A stretch of DNA of 51,537 nt from Entamoeba histolytica HM-1:IMSS (lineage: Eukaryota > Evosea > Mastigamoebida > Endamoebidae), in the NCBI RefSeq assembly GCF_000208925.1, contig NW_001914940.1, positions 1,841 to 53,377 on the forward strand. The letters run 5' to 3'. Positions 38,269 through 49,212 of this stretch are shown here, in pieces. The notes beneath the pieces were generated by a model, which saw nothing but the letters and a program-made list of their open reading frames with translations, was not told the origin of the DNA and did no database searches. Each line of letters opens with the position of its first letter. The stretch's first letter is position 1. The position numbers and the translations under genes are program-made.

Positions 38269-39711
38269 ATGAACTTTTTTACAACCACAATAAAATATTT
38301 TAATGAATATTTATATTGTGTAATTAATTTTGTAGGAGAAAACCATGAAGTTCTATTACCATATCAACAAAGAAATAATTCATTACCAGGAGATGAAGTA
38401 TCAGTTGCATTACAGCCAATTAAATATTGGAAAATAAAAGGAAAGGATGAAGATTCATTAGAAATGGAATATAGTCAATTATTTTTTAAAGGAAGTAAAT
38501 ATAATAAAATGGTAGAAATAAATTATAATGAAATAAATAGTTTAAATGAGTTAATTGAATTAATTTTAAATAGAAAAGAATATAATGGATATATACTTCA
38601 ACCTACATGTGAAGTAATATATATTGAAAAATATGAAAAATATAATGATATTACAGGATATATTGAAAATGGAATATTTTGGCCAGATAATAATGGAATA
38701 TATTCATTACAGTCAGATCAAGAATTTGAAAGATGTCATGTTATTGGAGATATTGATAGAGAAAACAATATATTTATTTTTAAAAGAATTATTAATAGTG
38801 ATAATTATTCTGACGATTCTAAAAAGTCTCAATTAGTAAAACAAAATAATTTTCAACAACAAATTGACTTTGATAAAATAACAATTGCTCAAAATGTTTT
38901 ACAAAAAATAAATCAATTAATTAAAAAACAACAATTTAATGATTATTCTTCATTAATGACAATTACTATTGATAGTTCTAATACACAAATGTGGGATGAT
39001 GCAATTCATATAGAAATGATAGATAAAAATACTGTTAATTTAGGAATTCATTGTGCAAATTATATTATTGAAATGCATCCATCGTCAAGAGAATTAAAAC
39101 AAATTAGTAGAAAATTATTTCAAAGAGAAAGACAAAAAATTGTATCAAAAACAAAAGTAAATAAATATGTTTTTGATACAAATAAAAAATGTAAAGCATT
39201 TTCTATTATTTTAAGATATAATTTAAACACACATTCAGTTGAACGTGTTTATGGTGGAACAACTCATATAACAATTAAAGCTCATTTTACTTTTGATTCT
39301 TTTACTAATTCTATTAATTCTAATACATTAATGGATGAAAGAATAATTAAAACAATAAATCAAGACTATTTATTTGCAAATATGATTTATTTAAGTGATT
39401 TTGTTAAGGAGAATTTTCATTATCATGAACATAAAGGAAATGGAACTGGAGAAACAATTATTAAACAATATGGTCGGTTTTTCTCAGAAAAAATAGGAGA
39501 ATTATTACATGAAAAATATGGTAATTTAGCTATTATTAAAAGAGATAAAAATGTTTTTGTAGCATCATTTAGAAGTCCATTAAGAAAACCAAAAGATGTT
39601 TTTGTGATTAGACAAATTTATTCTGCAATTTTAAATTTATCAAAAGAAGAAATGGTGTATTATGTTTGTGGTGGTGATGAGAAGACATTTAAAGAATTAT
39701 TTCATTTATGA
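38269..39711 (+). CDS. divergent RNB-domain (RNase II/Dis3-like) protein
   Basis: A 480-residue relative of 3'-5' exoribonucleases. The N-terminus shows a cold-shock-like segment ending NNSLPGDEVSVAL (Dis3: RNRALNGDxVVV). The RNB core begins TITIDSSNTQMWDDAIHIEM. By alignment with E. coli RNase II Asp201/207/209/210, D235, D243 and D244 are kept but the second position is M241. The late motif SPLRKPKDVFVIRQI matches SPIRRYxDLxxHRxL and keeps R439. The C-terminal S1 domain is absent. Three of four acidic metal ligands remain, so activity may be reduced, changed or lost. The product is short for the family (about 640-1000). No frameshift is seen. Confidence 0.75.
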   Translation: MNFFTTTIKYFNEYLYCVINFVGENHEVLLPYQQRNNSLPGDEVSVALQPIKYWKIKGKDEDSLEMEYSQLFFKGSKYNKMVEINYNEINSLNELIELILNRKEYNGYILQPTCEVIYIEKYEKYNDITGYIENGIFWPDNNGIYSLQSDQEFERCHVIGDIDRENNIFIFKRIINSDNYSDDSKKSQLVKQNNFQQQIDFDKITIAQNVLQKINQLIKKQQFNDYSSLMTITIDSSNTQMWDDAIHIEMIDKNTVNLGIHCANYIIEMHPSSRELKQISRKLFQRERQKIVSKTKVNKYVFDTNKKCKAFSIILRYNLNTHSVERVYGGTTHITIKAHFTFDSFTNSINSNTLMDERIIKTINQDYLFANMIYLSDFVKENFHYHEHKGNGTGETIIKQYGRFFSEKIGELLHEKYGNLAIIKRDKNVFVASFRSPLRKPKDVFVIRQIYSAILNLSKEEMVYYVCGGDEKTFKELFHL

Positions 39712-39797
39712 GTTTAATTTATTTTATTTGTGTTAAAAAAAGAAAAAAGGTTTATTATTTTTGAATATTTAATGATTTAAATTTGAATTAATTGTGT

Positions 39798-41719
39798 TTA
39801 TTCTTCTAAAGCAACAACTGGATAACATGCAACAATATCTGTCATTTTTGGTATTTTTACTAACACTTGTCCTTTATTGATTGGTGCTTTAATTGGTGAT
39901 TGTTTATGAATAATTTCCATTACTTCAAATATCTTTGATCGTGGTACTGGTTTGGTTAATTTAACTGGTACTCTTATCAAATTTCCTCCTTCTACTGGAA
40001 GAGTTGTTGAAAATACTCTAAATGGTTCTATATGTTCTTGTCTAACATAAGCAGCTCCTCTTGGGCATGAATTTCCTTTAATTGATGTAATTTCATTTGA
40101 TTTAGCATCAATCTTAACTTCAATTGGACATCCTCTTGGACATACAATACAATTCATATGTTTTACTATTTCTCCTTCTTTTTGTTCTGTTACTTCTTCA
40201 TGTGCTTTAGGAATAACTGTAAGTGTAACTTCTTGTCCAATTTGACAATCTTTAGGAATTACCCAAACATGTCCCATTTCTGCTGGAATAGCATGTTCAA
40301 TTTCTTCTTCTCCAATAATAGTTTCTCCTATTTTTGCTATAACATGTGCACTTCCAAAATCTTGTCTAAATCTAAATGATAATTTTTGTTTCTTATCACT
40401 AATAACTACTCTTTCTGGTACACAATAAAGAAGTTCTGGTGCTGGAATAACTTTAATTGCTTCTTTTTCTCCTCCTAATGAAAGTGCTGCAGCTTCTCCT
40501 GCAATAGCTCCTTCATTAGATGCTTCATCTGCAAGGTCATGTACATGTAATTGATTACCAGCTGCATAAATTCCTTTTTCAACACATCTAAATCCATCAA
40601 CAATTGGTCCTCTAGTTCTTGGATTTAATTGTACATTATGTCCAGCTTGTTGAGTTAAATCTGGCTGTGGAATAAGTCCAACAGATAATAAGAGACAATC
40701 ACACTCAATTTCATATTCTGTTCCTGCAATTGGTGCAAGTGTCTTTGGATCACATTTTGTCATTATCACTGATGTAATACNNNNNNNNNNNNNNNNNNNN
40801 NNNNNNNNNNNNNNNNNNNNNNNNNNNNNNNNNNNNNNNNNNNNNNNNNNNNNNNNNNNNNNNNNNNNNNNNNNNNNNNNGTTGCATCAGTGTAAGACTC
40901 TTGATTATCAGCAGTTGGTCCAACCATGATAGTACCATCAACTGTTGGAATAATAAGAGTACCTTTTGTTACTCCTGTTGGACATGGGAAAATAACATGT
41001 TTAACCATTCCTTGTAACTTTCTATCTAACAAATATTCTTCTCCTTTTCTTGCTGTAATATGGAAATCAGCTGGATATAACATTTCTGAGACTTGTGAAG
41101 CAAAAACACCAGCACAATTTAATAAAACTTTAGCAATAAACTTCTTTCCATTTTCACAAACAACTTCATATCCATTATCAATCTTCTTAATTCCATTAAC
41201 AGTAGTAGATGTATAGATATGAACACCATTAGCCTTAGCAGTAAGACAAGTAGCAATAGTAAATTCATAAGGATCAAGAACAGAAGTAGTTGGACAATAA
41301 ATAGCTTTCTTGATATTTTCACTGAGATTTGGTTCTTCTTTATGAATTTTTTCATAATCCCATAACTCAACTGGAACATTTTTAGTTTTAGCAATTTCCA
41401 TATATTTATTTAAATTGGGTATTTCTTCATCAGTTTTAGCAACCATCAACTCTCCACAAGTAGTAAGACCAAAGTTAAGTTTTGGTTGAAGTTCATGGAT
41501 AAGAGTATTTCCTCTTACTACAAGTCTTCCTTTCAATGTTTCTAATGTAGTATCAATACCACAATGAACAATACCAGAATTAGCAGAAGTAGCTCCAGTA
41601 GAAACATCTCTAGCCTTTTCTAACAAGGCAATCTTAAGGTTCTTGTATTTAGACAATTCCATTGCACAACAAGCACCAGTGCAACCAGCTCCAATAATGA
41701 CTATATCATAAGAAGACAT
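39798..41719 (-). CDS. fused FAD dehydrogenase / NAD(P)-FAD oxidoreductase / DUF1667 protein, interrupted by gap 2
   Basis: The N-terminal part (40881-41719) is a GlpA-like FAD-dependent dehydrogenase: IVIIGAGCTGACCAMELSK dinucleotide fold, TSANSGIVHCGID, then NCAGVFASQVSEMLYP and IPTVDGTIMVGPT. After the 100-N gap the frame resumes (39798-40780) within a pyridine-nucleotide oxidoreductase (CDCLLLSVGLIPQPDL, GIYAAGNQLHVHDLADEA), followed by a DUF1667 domain with CIVCPRGCPIEV and GNSCPRGAAYVRQE (cysteine cluster). In bacteria these are three adjacent genes; here they form one frame. Compared with those homologues several hundred residues are missing in the gap. It probably oxidises glycerol-3-phosphate or a hydroxyacid in the cytosol. 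Bacterial origin by lateral transfer is likely. Confidence 0.85.
40781..40880. other. assembly gap 2 (100 N)
   Basis: A placeholder of exactly 100 N. The reading frames on either side do not match across 100 bases, and the missing protein part is far longer than 33 residues, so the true gap is larger. Confidence 0.99.
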
Positions 41720-43516
41720 ATTTAATAACTTTAAATGAATATGTTTTAATAAGTCCGAGTTTATATAATACAGACTTACGTGGGTAGAAGGTTCTAATGC
41801 TAAAATGAGAATTTCTTCTTGTGATTTACTTTCTTACATCTCCTTTCATCTATTTCTTAATAATTTTCTATAAGATTTGTTTTAAAATACTTTAACGTGG
41901 CACCAACTTTTGTAAAGAGAAAATTAATAAAAATAATAATTATTCTATTCAATTCTATTCTTCTTTTGGAGAGTAAAAAATCAAAGAAACTTTCTGGAAT
42001 TTTTCAAAAAGGTGAATTTATCAATAAAAATACTGCATTTTATATTGAATTATTGGAAATGACACATTGAATTTCAATTGAATTTCAATAAATCTCTCTT
42101 TTTTAAAAAGGTTAGAAAAACAAAATAATACTTAAAAATAATAATAATTCACATTAAAATTTGTTATTCACTTTTAAAGGTATTAAGCATCAATGAAAGA
42201 GTATAATTCATTTATTGAGTAAATAAAATTATTAATCATTTTCTTCTTCATAGATTTAAATTTTATAATAACAAGAAAGGTATTATGACGTTTTAATAGA
42301 CAATACTCTTCTTATTATAATTGACGATTATTCAATTTCTATGAAGTTATTAAATATAATTCATTTGTTTATCACTCAATGTTACTATTGGAAAAAGTTA
42401 TTATTAATTTTATCTAATCATCTAAACTAAGGCTGAATCAATACCAATTAATTAAGTATACTTTTTACTTAAAAAATATTATAGTTTCCATAAATAAGTT
42501 TGGTTATGAATGAAAATACCATAACTTTGATTATTTATTTTGCAATGTCTTTTGTTTTATTCAAAACGACGTTAGATATCAATAATATCAAATTAAAGTT
42601 TATTGTTTTAATTATATTCTTGAAGTATTTGGGTTAGTGAATGTTTATGTGATTGTCTTTCTTTTTTAATAACTAGATAATTCTTTGTCATAACCAGTCT
42701 GGGTAATATAAAATAGTGTTACATCTAAAAACATATGTAAATGCAATTTAACATTTGACTCAACATTCATGACTCTTTCATTATGATACGAAATGTAATA
42801 GATAATAAAGACATGGAGTTGTGTATTTAAAACAGAACTACACAGAGTTAATCAAGAAATAAAATAATACTCTAACATTCTTTATAATTCTCTTTTGGTT
42901 TTACTTTTTGTTTCAGTTACTACTTCGATATTAAAAAGAAAGATACATAAAATATGAATGAGATATTTGAGACGATAATAGTTTCAATTCTCGGAAGTAT
43001 TTACTAAATAGAAATCACCCAGACTATATGACTTAATAAAACAACTTAATAATAAATATAAATGTCAAGTATAATTCTCTTTATACCATTACTTCTTTAT
43101 GAAATTAGTCATAAAGTTGTGGGTTATTAGAATCTTTCATTCCATGTTATGATATGAAATATTCCTAAAAGAATGTTGTTAACTTCTCCATGAAGAAAAG
43201 AAAAGGTAAACACAAAAACAAATGAAAACGAAATAATTCCAAAGGTGATGATAAAGATGAATAGTTTCATTCTTAATGTTGTTAATTGATTTATTGAATG
43301 AATTTCACTCAATAATTGATAAGACTGGTTGTTACATAGTTGAAATAATCAATTATACTATTTTCCAATGAACAAATAATAAAAGAAATACATAACATAT
43401 GAGATAATGAATTTAAAGAAAGAATAATGAGAAAGAAACAAAGAGAGAGGTTGAAATGAAGGAAAGAATATAAAAAAAGAAAGATAAAAAATAATAAAAT
43501 AAAGAGTAAATGAAAT
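41720..43516. other. long intergenic region
   Basis: 1.8 kb of AT-rich DNA between two minus-strand genes. It includes the redox gene's promoter side (ATTTAAAG near 41735) and the Ca-ATPase 3' flank. A 61-codon frame at 43127-43312 (minus) is hydrophobic but unsupported. Confidence 0.55.
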
Positions 43517-46500
43517 TTAATTACTAAGAAGAGATTTCTTTTCTAAGTTATCATCATCATCAGAACTTTCAGATGATGAACTTTTAACATCTTTCTTATT
43601 ACAAAATCCACAACAAAGGATTTTTGTAAGGAGTGATGGTTGATTCTTAAATTTCTTTGGTTTAGATGTAGGTACAGGAATAAAGAACGAAATTTGACCA
43701 ATAACTAAAGTCATACAAGAAAGAAGAAGAGATAATACCCAACCTTGCCATGAAAGACCATACTGACCTTGTGATGGAATAAATGGAACACCATCAAATA
43801 AAATACCAAGGAATTGAACAATAATTGTTTGAATAATAATAGTAACACCAATAATTGTTAAGAAAATAAAGTTTGTAAATAGATTAGAAAAGACATTATG
43901 TTCACCATTTACTTTTCTTGAATTAAATTCATTAAAGACTTGACAGAAAACAAAAATATTAAATACTAATGTTTGAAGTTCAATAGTATCATTTTTAACA
44001 TCATTAATACTCTTAAACCCAATATTATCCCCTGCACAATATTTACTAAAATCTTCTCCTCCAGAATGTCCAACAGTTTTAACAAATCCACATGGTGAAT
44101 TAAGGAATGGAATATATTTTCCTGCAAAAACAATTGGTAACATAATTCCTAGTTGATATACAGTTTGAACAATAATATTTCTTATCATAATATTTGAAAT
44201 AAGTGAATCAAATCTACCAAATGGTTTTCTATCTAATAATGAATCGGTTGGTTTTTCAGTTCCAAGTGCTAAAGCTGCCATAGTATCCATAATTAAATTA
44301 ACCCATAACATTTGAAGTGCATTTAATGGTGATTCTCCAATAAATATAGACCCAATAACACAAAGTGCAAGTGCTGAAATATTAACAGTTAATTGGAATT
44401 GAAGGAATTTTCTAATATTATCATAAACACATCTTCCCCATTTTACTGAATTAACAATTGATTGGAAATTATCATCTAAAATAACAATGTCTGATGCTTG
44501 TTTAGCTACATCAGTTCCTCTAATTCCCATAGCAAGTCCTACATCAGCTGCTTTAAGTGCTGGGACATCATTCGTTCCATCTCCTGTAACTGCAACAACT
44601 TCTCCTTGACTAATAAGTAATTTAACAAGTCTTTCTTTATCTTGTGGTGAACATCTTGCAATAACTCTAAGATTTTCTAATTTCTCAATAATTTCTTCAT
44701 CAGTTAATTCTGCAAATTTAGGTCCTTCTATTGCAATATCATTTTCTCTTGAAATAATATTACATTGTTTTGCAATTGATCTTGCTGTTGCTATATTATC
44801 TCCTGTTACCATTCTAACAATAATTCCTGCTCTTTGACATGTAGCAACAGCTCCTGGAACTTCTCTTCGGACTGGATCTTCAATTCCAAATAAACTTAAT
44901 AATATAGATCCTTCTTCATTAGCAACTTCATACTTTTCCTCTAAATTATTTCGATTAGCTGGTGTCATATCTTTATATGATAATGATAATGTTCTATATC
45001 CTTTAGATGCCCATTCTACTTGACATTCTTCAAGTTCTTGTCTAACTTCCTCTGTTATTTCTTTAATTTCTCCTTGTCCATTCATATAATATTGACATTT
45101 TTCTAAAATCATTTCAGGTGCTCCTTTTGTAAACATTCTAATAGTGTTTGGTTTGTCTATCCAAACAAGTGTGTTCATTCGCTTTTTAGCACTTGAAAAT
45201 GCAAACATTTGATAAATATTATTTTCATTTCTTTTTCTAATTTCTAAATAATCCACTCCTCTTTCTTTTACATACATTAATAATGCTCCTTCAGTTTTAT
45301 TTCCAATAACATTAATTTCTCCATTTTCTGAAATTAATGTTGTGGATGGTGAACTATTTATTGAAATATTCATATTAATAAGTTCTTCATATTCTTTAGC
45401 AATTGAAACTTTTTGATCTCTTGTTTCCATTTTAATTCCTCCAAACCATCCATTTACAACTGTCATTCGATTTTCTGTTAATGTACCTGTTTTATCTGAA
45501 CAAATATTAGTACAATTTGACATTGTTTCACATGCCTTTAAATGTCTTACTAAATTATTATCTTTAAACATTTGTTTCATTGAATATGCTAATGAAATAG
45601 TAACTGCAAGTGGAAGTCCTTCTGGAACGGCAACCACAATAATTGTAACTCCAATAATGAAATAGTCAATAAGTCCTGTTAATGAACTCCAGTCAAATGA
45701 ATATTTTTCACAATATTCATTCCACATTACATCTTCTCTAGTAACATTACACTCAAGACATCCTGCAATAATTCCTTTCTCTTCATCTGCTTTTAATACA
45801 TCTTTATGTGTAAATTGTGACACTATATAATAAATGGTTAAAACAATAAATACTAATGCTCCACATCCCATTCCTAAATATCCTATTTTAACTGCAAGTT
45901 CATCTAAATTTTCTTGTAATGGTGTTGGTGCACTTTTGTTTTGATTAACTGCTTCCATTGTTTTTCCCCACAATGAATTTGGTCCAACTGCAACAACAAG
46001 CATTTTTCCATTCCCATCCATAACTTTTGTTCCTGACATCATACTAAAGTTTTCTGACGTTTTTCTAACTGCAACTGATTCTCCTGTCATACTTGCTTGG
46101 TCAACTCTAAGATCATTCCCATGAATATAAATCCCATCAGCTGGAATAATATCTCCAACATCTAAATTAACTATATCCCCAACACTTAAATTAAATATAG
46201 ATGTTTTTTGATTTTCTCCATTTCTAATAACTTTAATTCCAACATCCTTCTCTTCTTGTGAAAGAGCTAAAAACTTCTTTTGTTTAGAATAATCAGATGC
46301 TGACCCTCCAAGAGAAACCGCAAGAACTGCAATTAAAATAGCTACTCCTTCTATCCAATCCGTATTAAGTTCTTTATCTTCTTCATTTTCTTTAGCTAAA
46401 CATTTATCAACTGAGTTAGGTACAGCAAATGCTAATATTAATGACACAATAGCTGCAATAATAAGAATAATAAGTGTTTTATCTTGAAGTGCTTCAAACC

Positions 46501-46780
46501 AAATTTTCCAAAATGGGACAATAACTGCGTCTGGTGTTCTATTCTTCCCAAATTGTTCTTGTCTTTTACTGTATGATTCATCACAAATTCCTTTGTCTAG
46601 GTCAACTTCAAGAATTTTACTAATTCCTATAACTCCTCCATATTTGTCATAAATTTCTTTATTATTAGTACTAACCATTTTAGCTAATTCACATCCTTGA
46701 ATGTCATAATAAGGGGTTCCTTCTGGTTGTCCTGTATATTCTTTCTTTTGTTCTTCTTGTTTTGATGGTTTTCCTCCCAT
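43517..46780 (-). CDS. PMCA-type Ca2+-transporting P-type ATPase
   Basis: A 1087-residue pump that removes Ca from the cytosol. The catalytic phosphorylation site is CSDKTGTLTEN, with D429. The actuator TGES (SMTGESVAVRK), hinge MVTGDN and GDGTNDVPALKAADVGLAMG are complete. The M4 Ca-binding motif VAVPEGLPLAVTISLAYSMK places it in the PMCA (P2B) class. About ten helices fit. The C-terminus is short, with a basic/aromatic patch (KPKKFKNQPSLLTKILCCGF) that may be a calmodulin-like regulatory segment, then a Ser/Asp-rich end. The N-terminus MGGKPS fits an N-myristoylation site. GAACTTTAAA (46802-46811 on its strand) lies 22 bp upstream. Confidence 0.96.
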   Translation of the reverse strand: MGGKPSKQEEQKKEYTGQPEGTPYYDIQGCELAKMVSTNNKEIYDKYGGVIGISKILEVDLDKGICDESYSKRQEQFGKNRTPDAVIVPFWKIWFEALQDKTLIILIIAAIVSLILAFAVPNSVDKCLAKENEEDKELNTDWIEGVAILIAVLAVSLGGSASDYSKQKKFLALSQEEKDVGIKVIRNGENQKTSIFNLSVGDIVNLDVGDIIPADGIYIHGNDLRVDQASMTGESVAVRKTSENFSMMSGTKVMDGNGKMLVVAVGPNSLWGKTMEAVNQNKSAPTPLQENLDELAVKIGYLGMGCGALVFIVLTIYYIVSQFTHKDVLKADEEKGIIAGCLECNVTREDVMWNEYCEKYSFDWSSLTGLIDYFIIGVTIIVVAVPEGLPLAVTISLAYSMKQMFKDNNLVRHLKACETMSNCTNICSDKTGTLTENRMTVVNGWFGGIKMETRDQKVSIAKEYEELINMNISINSSPSTTLISENGEINVIGNKTEGALLMYVKERGVDYLEIRKRNENNIYQMFAFSSAKKRMNTLVWIDKPNTIRMFTKGAPEMILEKCQYYMNGQGEIKEITEEVRQELEECQVEWASKGYRTLSLSYKDMTPANRNNLEEKYEVANEEGSILLSLFGIEDPVRREVPGAVATCQRAGIIVRMVTGDNIATARSIAKQCNIISRENDIAIEGPKFAELTDEEIIEKLENLRVIARCSPQDKERLVKLLISQGEVVAVTGDGTNDVPALKAADVGLAMGIRGTDVAKQASDIVILDDNFQSIVNSVKWGRCVYDNIRKFLQFQLTVNISALALCVIGSIFIGESPLNALQMLWVNLIMDTMAALALGTEKPTDSLLDRKPFGRFDSLISNIMIRNIIVQTVYQLGIMLPIVFAGKYIPFLNSPCGFVKTVGHSGGEDFSKYCAGDNIGFKSINDVKNDTIELQTLVFNIFVFCQVFNEFNSRKVNGEHNVFSNLFTNFIFLTIIGVTIIIQTIIVQFLGILFDGVPFIPSQGQYGLSWQGWVLSLLLSCMTLVIGQISFFIPVPTSKPKKFKNQPSLLTKILCCGFCNKKDVKSSSSESSDDDDNLEKKSLLSN

Positions 46781-46801
46781 GTATTCTTCAATTCGTTTTT
46801 T

Positions 46802-46811
46802 TTTAAAGTTC
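46802..46811 (-). promoter_or_regulatory. GAAC/TATA-like core element of the Ca-ATPase gene
   Basis: GAACTTTAAA on the minus strand, 22-31 bp before the ATG. It combines the GAAC and TATA-like elements described for Entamoeba core promoters. Confidence 0.55.
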
Positions 46812-47027
46812 TCATACTTATATCTCCCTTTTATTATTCTTAAACTATTTCTTATCTAATTCTTTTATTTTCAATCCCTCTTCGTAGTTATTTTTCTTTT
46901 TTCCCTTTTCTCTGAAATAAATATGTCTTTCTTATTTTTATTTCTTCATTTCTTCTTCTCTTTAATCTCTTCATTTAAACTATCTTAATTAAAACTAAAA
47001 GTAATTTAAACTTAAAAACCATTCATT

Positions 47028-48753
47028 TTAGAGAGACAAATCATCGTTTTCAATTTCTTCTTCACTCATTTCATTCCCTTCTTCATTCCCTGACGTTGAG
47101 TTATATAAATTATCATCCATATCAATTGAATTTTCAAAGTCTTCAAGATTTTCTTTCTTTTCTTCTTCTTCACATGACTCATTATATGTACCACCTCTTT
47201 GGTCTTGTTTCAACTGTTGTTTTTTATCAATTTGAGACAAAAGTAAATTCATTCTTCCATAGAGCCTCAATAAATGTTTGTATGAAAGTGTTCTACTTTC
47301 AACAATGACATACAATTTTCCAATACTTTTTGAAACATCTTTAATACTCATTAAATATGCTAAATGTTGTTCAAATATTGCTTTTAACCATAATGTCATT
47401 GTAAATGCTTTTGTTGGTTTATTATTAAATATATCACACACAATATTTAATAATTCAACAATATATTTACTTGGTAAATTATTAATAGTTTTTTTAATTA
47501 CATTTTCTTCATCTATAGACAAACATCTTTCAATCAAAATTTTATTATTACTTTCAAGTCCTCTAATTAATGTCATAACAATACTTTCTTTACTTAATGT
47601 TACATTCTCTGGCTCTTTAGTTCCAAGTTGTTCCATGACTTTCATTTTCCGTTCAAATGTAGTTTCAATTTCTTCTTTTTGTTCATCCACTCCAATAACT
47701 TCCATTTCTTTAGACTCTTTTATCATTTCTTTATTTTTTTCTTTATTTTTCTTTCCTACCATTCCTTCTTCAATCTTTTTACTTATTTCTTTGATTTCAC
47801 TGTCTTTAACAAGTTTCCCTTCTTCCATTATTTTGATATATTCAACTCTTAATTCTTCCATCCTTTGAATAATCATTATTCTATCACTATAAATAACTAA
47901 ATCATCGATTTCTCTATTAATTTCAATTCTACAACTCGTTCCAATTGGTTTTGCTTTTCTACAATTTCTTTTAAATAATATTATATCAATACTTCCTTTA
48001 TTTATTAATCCTGCAATTAATATATTATTATCATTGACATACATCGCCTCTACTTTATTTGGATTTCCTGTTATTGTAAAACTTTGAATTGGAATACTCG
48101 TCTCATTTGAACATAAATAAATGTTCTTTTCATTTCCATATGTTATATATTCTGTATTATTGATTCCAACAATTCCTTTAGTCATATCTAAATGATTGCT
48201 TTGTTTAACTACTTTTTTTAATTCTTCCATATCATATACTTTAACATCACTACTTCCTACAATTAATCTATTCCCTACTACTTCAATACAATTAACTCCT
48301 CTTTTATTTCCTTTAATTGTTCTTTTCTCTTGATTATTAATATTAATGATTGTGATACTATCTCCATTCGTTCCAATAATAAGTTCTTCTTTATAAAATT
48401 TAAGACATGTAACTTTATTCATTACTTTGTATTCTCCTTCAATTTTTTCACTATTAACATCCCAAATACTAACTATTCCATCTTCATTCCCAACTGCAAC
48501 AATCATTTTATTTCCATTACTTCCATTACTTTTTTTAATATTCGTAACAGTAACTGCACTGATCTTTCTTAAATGCTCTTTGTCAAAACAGTCACTAATA
48601 ACTTCTTTGCTATCAATGAAATATGTCCTATTTGTTATTTCTTTTTTCTTTTTGAATTTGCTCTATTCTCACAAACTTAATATGATTGTCTTCTGTAATT
48701 TCAACATATTTATTATTGATTTTATCAACAACTCCAAGGGTTTCACTACTCAT
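47028..48753 (-). CDS. UTP5/WDR43-like small-subunit processome protein (2 exons)
   Basis: A nucleolar WD40 protein for pre-18S rRNA transcription and processing. Exon 1 is 48677-48753, the intron 48628-48676 (49 bp, GTTTGTGAGA...AAATAG), exon 2 47028-48627, giving 558 residues. Exon 1 starts MSSETLGVVDKINNKYVEI; the frame at 48506 would start too late, inside the first blade. WD repeats include GNEDGIVSIWDVNSEK, ELIIGTNGDSITIININ and NRLIVGSSDVKVYDME. A charged linker leads to a Utp12-type helical domain (about 366-491) with TLWLKAIFEQHLAYLMS and KHLLRLYGRMNLLLSQI, as in WDR43. The C-terminus is acidic (nucleolar proteins often have this). Confidence in the Utp12 domain is good; UTP5 versus another t-UTP is less certain. 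Confidence 0.85.
48628..48676 (-). other. intron of the UTP5-like gene
   Basis: 49 bp, GTTTGTGAGA at the 5' end and AAATAG at the 3' end, phase 2. Exon joining gives ITEDNHIK-TYFIDSKEV. Confidence 0.75.
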
Positions 48754-49212
48754 CTTTCCTGAATGTCTATTTTTCGTTTTTCTTTATTTTCTTAAAAACC
48801 CTTTTTTGTTTTTTTCGTCAGACTATTCATTCCTTTTCCTTCATCCTTGACAAAAAACTTCTTCTCATTACTTTGATTCCCCCTTTATGCTCATTTCTTC
48901 TTATAGGAGTTTTACTTTGAGTGACACACTTTCATGAAAATCTTTGTGATTTTCCTTAATGTCTGGTGGTTGTGTAGATAATGTGTTTTTATCACACTCT
49001 TATTCCATGTCTTAGTCATTAGTCTGTAAAAGTGTTTTTTCTTGAGTATGTGATTTGTTCTCAAACAAATTGAAATTATTTAATGAACATAATCCTTTTA
49101 AACAGAATAAAAATCTTTCGTTCTCATTTATTTTGAATAAAACCTAAACTTCTTCTTATTGTTTATTAAGTAAGCAAACGCATTGGGTGTTGTCTTTCAA
49201 ATAAATGAAATT
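48754..49212. other. intergenic, no gene seen
   Basis: 459 bp of T-rich DNA holding the promoter of the UTP5-like gene. Confidence 0.55.

Noticed and set aside
40750..40784. Short peptide ending VLHQ after the N run as the end of the FAD dehydrogenase
   Set aside because: It depends on reading exactly 100 N as real length; the true coding frame after the gap is the one leading into TSVIMTKCDP.
43127..43312. 61-codon minus-strand ORF with a hydrophobic stretch
   Set aside because: No promoter element, no recognisable motif, composition like spacer; not enough to call a gene.
47096..48762. Several plus-strand ORFs over the WD40 gene
   Set aside because: Shadows: Phe/Ser/Ile-rich composition opposite a well-supported gene.
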